NCBI RefSeq assembly: GCF_963662255.1
Contig: NC_085068.1
Location: forward strand, 6,076,001 to 6,140,000
Source: Cinclus cinclus
Lineage: Eukaryota > Chordata > Aves > Passeriformes > Cinclidae
DNA: 64,000 bases
Direction of reading: 5' to 3'
The notes under the pieces are model-generated. The model made no database searches. It was not told the DNA's origin and was given only the letters and a program-made list of their open reading frames with translations. The position numbers and the translations under genes are program-made. Below are positions 56,640-64,000 of this stretch, in pieces (position 1 is the first letter of the stretch; each line of letters starts with the position of its first letter).

Positions 56640-57370
56640 AGCATGATCTCACTGAACCCTCTTGTGTAGGCCTGGAGCAAAAGCAATGGAAACTTTCTCC
56701 CTTCTTGTTTTAATCTTTCACCAAGTCCTGACTTTCGCCTCCAGCCCGTCTAATTGAAACTAATCTTCGCGGGCGAGGCCTGTCTCTTTCCCTTAATCCC
56801 TCTCTAAGGAAGCTCACATGGTCCCAATTACAGCCACACCGGCCCCTTTTATTCCCCTCCTCGGCTCCTTCTGCCAGTTTCATTTTTTGAAAGTTTGCAT
56901 TATTAACTCCATGCTTGCGAGTTCCTGTCTGTCACGGGGGCCTCGAGATGTTATCACCGCTCGCCGCTGTCTAAGGTTACCATGAAAGCATTTTATGGAT
57001 TACATTCTGCGAGGAGGCGATAGAGGCCACGATAGCCCAGCACAGTGGCGAGCTTCAGAGCAGCCCAGGGCCGCAATAAACGGGAGGCCAGGGAAGTGTT
57101 TATCTTGGATTTAAGTGTATACCTGCTCAGTTATCTGCGGGCACGGACAATAAGAGCTAAGAAAGGAGCGCCGGCGTTCCCCGCGAGGGGCTCACAGAGA
57201 TGCTTTTGAGATGGGTGCTCCTGCCCCGGGAGGAAGGCAGGACACGGAGAGGAGCCCAGCTCGAGAATGTGTTTAACATTACAGAGTTAATGAGGTTAGA
57301 GGAAGGCAAAGATAGCCCTCGCCGGTTCCCAAGCTGGCTCCTAATCCCAAGGCAAAGCCTGGTCCGCTAA
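56640..57370. promoter_or_regulatory. Candidate conserved non-coding element, large, CpG-retaining, GATA-rich
   Basis: About 28 CpGs lie between 56.74 and 57.25 kb, outside any canonical island. GATA-type words occur at 56951 (TTATCA), 57019 (GATAGA), 57031 (GATAGC), 57110 (TTATCT), 57131 (TTATCT) and 57311 (GATAGC). It also has 'gtctaattgaaactaatc', 'gcattattaactccatg', 'ccgcaataaacggg' and 'cggacaataagagc' (SOX-like). No frame of notable length crosses it, in contrast to its flanks, arguing against an exon. It is the most motif-dense block in the window. Confidence 0.5.
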
Positions 57371-59599
57371 TACTAAAGCTCAAGCAATTTATTAAAAATA
57401 GACTATTTTCTTTCTCTTCCTTTTTTTTTTCCTCTACACTTCCTTCTCATAACTTGCAGACTCCCAGGGAATATCTCCCGTGTTCCAGGATTTCTTGCAC
57501 AGCTTCAAAGTCATGAATCCATGGCAGTGGTTGCTCCACTGAACACATTTGAACTTCTCAGCACCACTACAGTGACCTCCTTCCCATCCCCAAAGGCCAC
57601 TCTGGATTTTTTGCAGCTTTCCAAGAATGACTCTCACAGCCTCAAGTTCTTTTCCAAGAAGTCACACAAGAGAAGAAAATTTTCCACCACAGCAGAGCAG
57701 ATGAATCAGGGCTGAGCCAACTGGTGACAGGAAAATGAAGGGAAGACATGTGTGGTCACATTAAATTGTAGGTGTGGTCTTCACAATCACCAGTGGTTCT
57801 ACAATTTGGGCTGCAAGAAACCAAAACCACCAAACCACTGCCAAGAACCAGATGTTACTACCAGGGACAGATGTTCCGATCACCAGAACAAACACAGCTC
57901 AACTCTGGAACAACCAACCTGCCCATTTTTCCTTCAGTTGAAGTCTCACCTTTCTCTGGCCACAACCACCAAGGATGTTTAGTTGCCTAAAGAAAGTAGT
58001 GTTTTCTTGTACTGTTTCCTTCCACTTTGGAGAAATATTCCTTTTTGAACATTTTTAAGTGTCTTTACTTCAGTTCAATAAAGTTCAAAAGCAGTAAGTC
58101 ATTTAAACCAGGAAGATGACAACTGTACCCTTTAAAATTTCAAAACAACACATCTTGACAAACTCAAAGCATTTTTGCAAAACACAGTTCAAGTCAAGAA
58201 TTGGTGAGAAACCATTCTGAAGAAGGAATATGGCATTTTTAGATGTGCAATAACTTGCACATCTGGAAAATGAATTTTTGGCCGAGGCTAACTCATGGAC
58301 TGGGCTCAAGTGAGCAGCAGCTCCACCTGTAGCAGAGTCATGGCTGGATCCTCAAGGAATCAGCCATGAGTAGACTTGTGGCTATTTCAGCTACTCCTGG
58401 GTGAAGTCTGCTCACACGTTGGCTTTTAGTCCTCCTAACCTTCCCTTAAAATGGAAATACAACGTGGGTTTTTCTCCATGGCTTTTTTTTTTTTCAGTAT
58501 AGAAATCCTCATGACTCATTTCCCTCTCTTTCCGAAGATGTTTTCAGTGGATGCCTGGAAATGTCTCCCTTCAATAACAAAAGTGATTTTGCCCTCTGCA
58601 GTTGAGAGTCAATCTTGAAAATCCCTCTCACCTCCACATTTTGAATGAGAAAAAGTGATAAAATAATGAAATTATTGAGCTTTTTCGAAGTTTAACCAGT
58701 AAAGGTGCTGCAGTAGTTTGGTGAAGTATTTTCTTAAGTTTGTACCACCAATACAGATTTTAAAAAGAGAAAACACGTCAGTACACACCTACATGTGATC
58801 CTGGCTGTCTCTATTCTCTCTCCTGGGAGATTATGTGGTCTCTGAACACATTTACTCCACCTCTTTTTTGGCCTAAATAGCAGAGTCAGCAAGAAACCCC
58901 CACACTGCAACCTCTGGTTTGCTGCTGAATTTCTCACCTGTGAGCTGAGGAGTAAAAACTCATAGCACAACACCACTCATTTATGGCACAGCAAGAATAG
59001 GTCGTTCTTTTCCTTTGCCCAGGATATTTATGAGGACTTGGAGAATGATTAACTGAGGTGGAGGGTGGAAATGAATCCTTCTAAACAGTGAAGCTTTGGA
59101 TTCTCCAACCAAATGAATGGCTCTTGTTCCAGATTTACAACCTTCCCACAGCCCGGCTGGGATGAGGGATAGCCTATCTTCATCCTATTAAAGAATTTAT
59201 GACTATTTATCACCAAAGTAAAGTCACAAGGCTTGAGAGGGTTTGGAATAACGGGAGGAGAGCAGCCAACATTGTCCCAGCTGCTCACTTGCCCAAATAC
59301 TGCAGAGCTGAAGTGGGGGTGGCACCTGCTCTGAGGGAAAAGTTTCCAAGGAGAGTGGCTAAGTGGGAGTAAGTCCAGAATCCAAAAGTGGGCATAGGAA
59401 GGGAACAGCTCCAAGGACAGAGAATATATCTGTGTGCCCTTGCACCTCTGGTTTTCCCTCTTTTCCCCAAGCTCGGTGTTGGGGAGGGAAATAGATTTGC
59501 AAGAGAGTATTTAGGTGGACTAATGAGGTTATTCCCTCATTAATCATGAAGAACAAATTGTCATGGAGAACAAATCCCTATAATGGTTACTGAGTGTAA
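57371..59599. other. Unique non-coding stretch
   Basis: T runs at about 57421-57430 and 58484-58495. No gene or repeat family was recognised; frames of up to 121 codons lack domains. Confidence 0.58.
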
Positions 59600-59762
59600 C
59601 TAAGTCCGACCCTGGAGATGCCCTTGGATCCCTGGAAGTGTCTCACGCCAGGCTGGACAGGGCTTGGAGCAACTTGGGATAGTGGAAGGTGTCCCTGGCC
59701 ATGGCAGGGGAATGGAAGGGGATGAGTTTTAAGGTCCCTTCCAACCCAAACCATTCCGTGAG
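59600..59762 (+). mobile_element. CR1 LINE 3' terminus
   Basis: Sense CR1 tail: 'gatgcccttggatccctgga', 'ccaggctggacagggcttgg', 'agcaacttgggatagtggaa', 'ggtgtccctggccatggcag', 'gatgagttttaaggtccctt' and 'ccaacccaaaccattccgtg'. It is one of the best-preserved CR1 tails here. Confidence 0.95.
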
Positions 59763-62169
59763 CGCGTGTTGCTCACAGCAGAAGGAACTCCAAGAAAATG
59801 AACAGCAATGCTGAGTGAGCAGTGAGTGCTCTGGATTTGAGGGGAGCTCCCCAAGGATGTCCTAGGAGCCATACAATATTCCACACACTGCTGACTGGGT
59901 TTTCTCCAGTTTTCAGAAGTGGAACTGTCTGAATTACAGCTGCCTCTGAGACTTTTCAGGTTGAGAATGGGGTTTGAGCCCAGGGTGTGAGGAGTTTCAA
60001 AATTCACTCCATCATTTGAGCTGAAAACATCCCTCCTGAAAGAAACATCCCCATCTCCTTACAAGAGACTGATGCTAGATGAGTTTTCCTCTTTGCAGAG
60101 ATTCCATCCTGATGGCAGCTCCAACCCAGAGAATCAGGAGCAATCATGGATTAGTTCCAGAGCCTCTGTGTGTAACTGAGATCAGCCCGTTCCACTTTGG
60201 AAGCAGGCTGTCAGTAAATGTCATATTTTATTTCACTTCTGAAAGACAAATATGGCAACACATGCTCTGCTAGCAGGCCAAAAAGAATTCTAACTGCCTT
60301 TTGCTGAAAGCAATGTTGATTTGGATTTAGCCTAGCACCGCTTGTAAAACTGAATTACACTGAATTTGTTCTGAGCGGCTGCAACACAAAGATCTTTACA
60401 CACACACACACTTTCTGCTGGCTGGAGTGAAACTGCAGCTGATGCTCAGGGAAAAGGCAGCACAGGAAGTCACTATCCACCCTCTCCAGTCCTCAGGAGC
60501 CAGTGAAGTGAGAATTCCTGGACAGTTGTAGGCGATCCAACACCAGGTCAGTCTCAGGGAGCAGAACCTCCATGGGTACCTGGAATGTCAGTCAGTCTCC
60601 AGCCAGCAGACCCCAGAACCAAAACACAGAGTTTCACAGCACTTCCACTCCCCTGGCACTCCTCCCTGAGGGCACCAGACAAATTCGAGGTGAGAAGTTT
60701 GTCAGAGGGAGCAAAGCCCAAAGACAGCAGGCACCACTGCAGCAAATGCAGAGGCTGGAACTGGAAGAGGAAATCAGCAGGGCTGGGCTGGTCTCCAACA
60801 TCTGGCACAGCTGCAGAGGTATCCACGGCCTCGAGGCTCACACACCTTGCTGGTGGGGTGTGGCTGAGCAGAATGGCAGCAGGCAGATGTGGGATGTGTG
60901 TGAGAGCCATGCAAACCACCTGAGCTCTACTCTCTGGATTTCTGCTCTGCAGAGACCTGACCGGGGAGGGGGGAAGGAGTGGAAGGATTCCCTGAGCAAA
61001 GGAGAAGGCTGTTCCCTTCTTCATAGGCAGAACTAGAAATAGACCTTCCCTGGAGATCCAGGTTTTGCTGGGAATTTCCTCCCTCCATGGAGAGCTCTGC
61101 CATGGAGCAGTCATGTTTTAAGGGCTCAGTTCAAACATTGTCTACAGCTCATGACATTCTGGTGGGTTTTAGGTCAGCTCTAACATCTCTGGGGCAGCAG
61201 CTCCTCTCTTTCCACAACGTATTTTTATTCCATAGTCCAAAGAGTTCCAGGAAACTTCACAGGGTCATGCCCCAGTCTGAGCCAGAGTCCCAGAGTCTGC
61301 TCCCAGAATAGGATCCCAGGTCTGCCAGCTTTGGGCTCCCTCAGCTGTGGTGTGTCCCCTTTTCCTTCAGGAAAAACGAGTTACAAGTCACCAGGCAGAG
61401 CCTGCTGGTGGCAGTTGGTTCTGGTTTAGGCACGAGGGTGGATGAGAGGGGTCACTAATACGACAATGATGGTTTCTGTGTTCCCAGAACACAATCTCCA
61501 GCCCAACTCACCAATGCCAGGGCTCCAAGCTCCCAAACCCCATCTGCAGCAATCATTAAATAAACTCTTAACTGTGTCTTCTGTAGCTTTTAATAGACTG
61601 GAGTACTTACACTGTCAGTTTTTACTGGGCAAGATGTAATTTTCCAATAAACACGACCTCTTTCAAAAAGCAGCACTTTCTGAACTTTTTCCAGAACCCA
61701 AAGGTTTTGGCTGCAGCTGCAGCAATGGGAATCAAATTAGAAAAACAAAAATCCCTCCTTTCACTCCATGCTTCCAAATGTTTTTCCAGGGCTGAGAGGA
61801 GAGGCGCACTCACTGTTTGTTTCTGCTTCTGTTGGCTTTTAAAAGCACAGGAGGGTGAAGGAGCTGGGTGGCTGGGACTGGAACTTTCACAGCTTGCTTA
61901 TGTATACAGAGCCATAACCTTTGTGTCTGGCTGGGAGCAGCTGTGCTGCCATTGTGCTCCTCTGCCTGACTGTAAACTGTGGGTGAATATGGAAAACAGA
62001 TTGTGAGTGATGGTGACTAATTGGAGAACATCTTGGGGGGACACCCTGAACGTGTGGGAAATGTCAGCCAGCTGGAGGCTGCCTTGGAGCCCTCTGGGTT
62101 AGCAGGGCCCACCAGGAACTTTACAGATAAATGGCATGAGGAGCATCCTTTGCTTCAGCCTCCCCCATC
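59763..62169. other. Unique non-coding stretch
   Basis: A short (CA)n tract lies at about 60399-60411. A pair of opposite-strand frames of 154 and 186 codons at 60.55-61.11 kb have no recognisable domain. No interspersed repeat recognised. Confidence 0.55.
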
Positions 62170-62260
62170 TTTAGTAACTGATAATTAATCAGTTTAGTTA
62201 TTTAAGTTATCAGTTAACTCATAAGTTACTGATCAGTTATTCTGATAATTAATCTGACAT
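62170..62260. promoter_or_regulatory. AT-rich cluster of duplicated and palindromic TAAT/TGAT words
   Basis: CTGATAATTAATC occurs exactly twice (62178-62190 and 62242-62254). Between them lie 'cagttaactcataagttac' and the perfect 10-bp palindrome ACTGATCAGT (62228-62237). It could be a homeodomain or POU binding cluster or simply locally duplicated AT-rich DNA. Confidence 0.4.
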
Positions 62261-64000
62261 GTAGGTATAATATTCTGATTTCTTCCAGGTCATTCAGAGC
62301 ATCTCTGGCTAGAGGAGCCTCTGGCAGTGATGAACTTGGATAAATCAGTTGCCCTTCCAAAAAAAAAAAAAAAAATTAAAAACCCAAGTAATAAAAAACA
62401 TCAACACAGAGAAAAAAAAATCCTAAAAACACCCATTCATATTCTAAAATCTTTTCCCAGGCTCTGATGCTCTCACAGAGGGACTGACCTCTCCTAGAAA
62501 ACTGTGGTGTTCCTGGCTTGCCATCACTGGCTGTGCCAGAGAGACAGGTTGGGAACCCCTGGTTCAAAATTCCAGCAGATCCTACATTCCAAAGGGAAAA
62601 TTTACCCATTGGAAGGAGGGCTCCTGTTACAGGAATCAAGACTTGCACTGGATGAAATATTGGATTTAATTGTCAGACCACTGGCTAGTCATGCTGGTGT
62701 TCCTGAAAGATTCTCTTCCAGCGTGGATGAGATGGTGCTCCCACCTCAGAAAGCAACTCAGGATTTATATGTCAAAGCCTTTCACTGCCGGTGATAAAGC
62801 CAAATAAATTCTGCAAGGGGACTTCAAACAAAATCTCAAAACATTCATTAAAATTACAGCAGTCCTGCATAAAAGACTAATGGGTCTGTAGCAGTAAAAC
62901 GTACTTTTTAATGGACACAGAAAGTGGATCAGGTCTTTGCTTAAATACCATTACACAATGTATTTTAAAGGAAAGAAGGTCTTGCACTTAAAAAGAACAT
63001 TAATAAGAGTGGCCCAGAACAACCACTTTTAATAAAAAATACATGTATAAATATAATGCTAATTCTGCTGGCCTGTGGAATATGCCCACCACAATTGCCA
63101 CGCAACACACCCACGACTGGGGTCCATAGCAGGTAAAATATTCAAATTATGATCATTAAAGGGTCGCAGCTTTTGTCTAGAGAAGCCACTAGAGCTGAGA
63201 ACAGGCAGGATTCTGTGAGGAATGGGAAGTCCTGGTTAAAAGAGAGGGATTTGTGCGGAGGAGCCTCCTCAGACCCGTGCAGTAACATCTCCACAGTCAC
63301 CCTGCAGATGCTCTGAGCCCTCACAGCACAACTCACGTTCCAAACCCTCCAGCAGCAGAGTCCCACAATGTCCCCCATTGTTCCCCGAGGCTCCCCCCGG
63401 ACCAGAACAATGGCCTGGTTGTAGTCCCAAGGAGCTGGGACGGATCTGCTGTCTGTGAGCAGGGAGGGGAGCTGGGGGAAACCCTGCTGTCCTCTTAGGT
63501 GCTGAAAAGCCTTTCATTTAGTCTGATATCCAGGGCCCTCAGTTAACCAGGGACCATCTCTGAGCACATCTCCCTGGCAGCGTGGGATGGGCTTTTGGCT
63601 GCTTGGCCTGACGTGCCCGTTCTGAATCTAAACACCACCAGGACAACTGGGAGGAGACCAGGGCTCAGAACCGGCTCCTCCACGGAGCTCTTGGAGATGA
63701 CCAGCAGCGGGCTTGGGTTTTCCAGCCTGGCCCAGGGGCTCAGCAGGGTCTGGGGGAGCTCTGGAGGAGCTCCATGTGCTCCTCAGGTGGGGCACAGGAG
63801 CCTGGCCGTGCCCGTGACCGGGGCTTCACCCCTGGTGCTCCAACAGAGCCGTTTTGTTCCCCTGGCGTGGAGGGCGTCCAAACACGGAGCCTTCAGCGAG
63901 GGCAGGAAGAGCGTTTGAAGCAAATTCTTGCAGAAATAAATGTGAATTTACTTAACTTACCATGTCTCCTGCTTTTCCCCTCGCCCCCCCCCCCCCGCCT
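62261..64000. other. Unique non-coding stretch to window end
   Basis: An A17 run lies at about 62359-62375, and a C13 run at about 63984-63996. The last kilobase is GC-richer with overlapping frames (up to 107 codons) and no recognisable domain. No repeat family was recognised. Confidence 0.55.

Noticed and set aside
60554..61114. 186-codon reverse and 154-codon forward frames in the same place
   Set aside because: They are mutual shadows with low-information composition and no domain.

Overview
The window looks like a stretch of nuclear genome from a bird, most likely a songbird. The main evidence is about a dozen truncated fragments of the CR1 LINE. Several carry the CR1 3' hallmark: a line reading 'ggt(c)cc(t)tccaaccCaaa(c)cattct', then copies of ATTCTATG-type octamers. 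CR1 is the dominant interspersed repeat of birds and other sauropsids. There are also a few old MIR-like SINE remnants and one probable ERVL-type LTR of a kind I associate with songbirds. The songbird placement rests on that LTR resemblance and is weaker than the bird call.

I find no protein-coding exon, tRNA, rRNA, recognised microRNA, CRISPR array or prokaryotic feature. All open frames are short, overlap on both strands, resemble no family I know, and many fall inside repeats. The longest ones (9.35-10.14 kb and 10.7-11.7 kb) are open only because minisatellite units lack stop codons. I read the window as intergenic or deep intronic DNA and cannot name the flanking genes.

Layout. 1-373: 17-bp minisatellite cut by the window edge. 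0.4-9.4 kb: unique AT-rich DNA with CR1 pieces at 1.7, 4.9 and 5.3 kb. 9.4-10.1 kb: a 19/20-bp minisatellite of about 36 units. 10.95-11.55 kb: a 27-bp minisatellite of 22 units with an 81-bp higher-order pattern. 13.4-20.9 kb: unique DNA with CCTT and CCT microsatellites, two MIR-like remnants, two CR1 pieces, and several blocks that look like conserved non-coding elements. 21.16-21.65 kb: four tandem copies of a ~122-bp unit. 24.5-28.1 kb: the densest run of conserved-looking sequence. 30-39 kb: more such blocks (30.3, 32.4, 35.5, 36.5 and 38.8 kb) and four CR1 pieces. 40-50 kb: mostly ordinary DNA with CR1 at 40.5, 45.6 and 49.4 kb. 50.9-51.4 kb and 56.6-57.4 kb: two CpG-retaining, motif-dense blocks. 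54.55-55.07 kb: LTR. 57.4-64 kb: ordinary DNA with one CR1 piece and an AT-rich motif cluster at 62.2 kb.

The most interesting content is therefore regulatory rather than protein-coding: some nineteen repeat-free blocks with retained CpGs and clustered homeodomain, POU, GATA or E-box-like words. This pattern is typical of vertebrate gene deserts around developmental regulators. It is inference from composition; a multi-species alignment would decide it.
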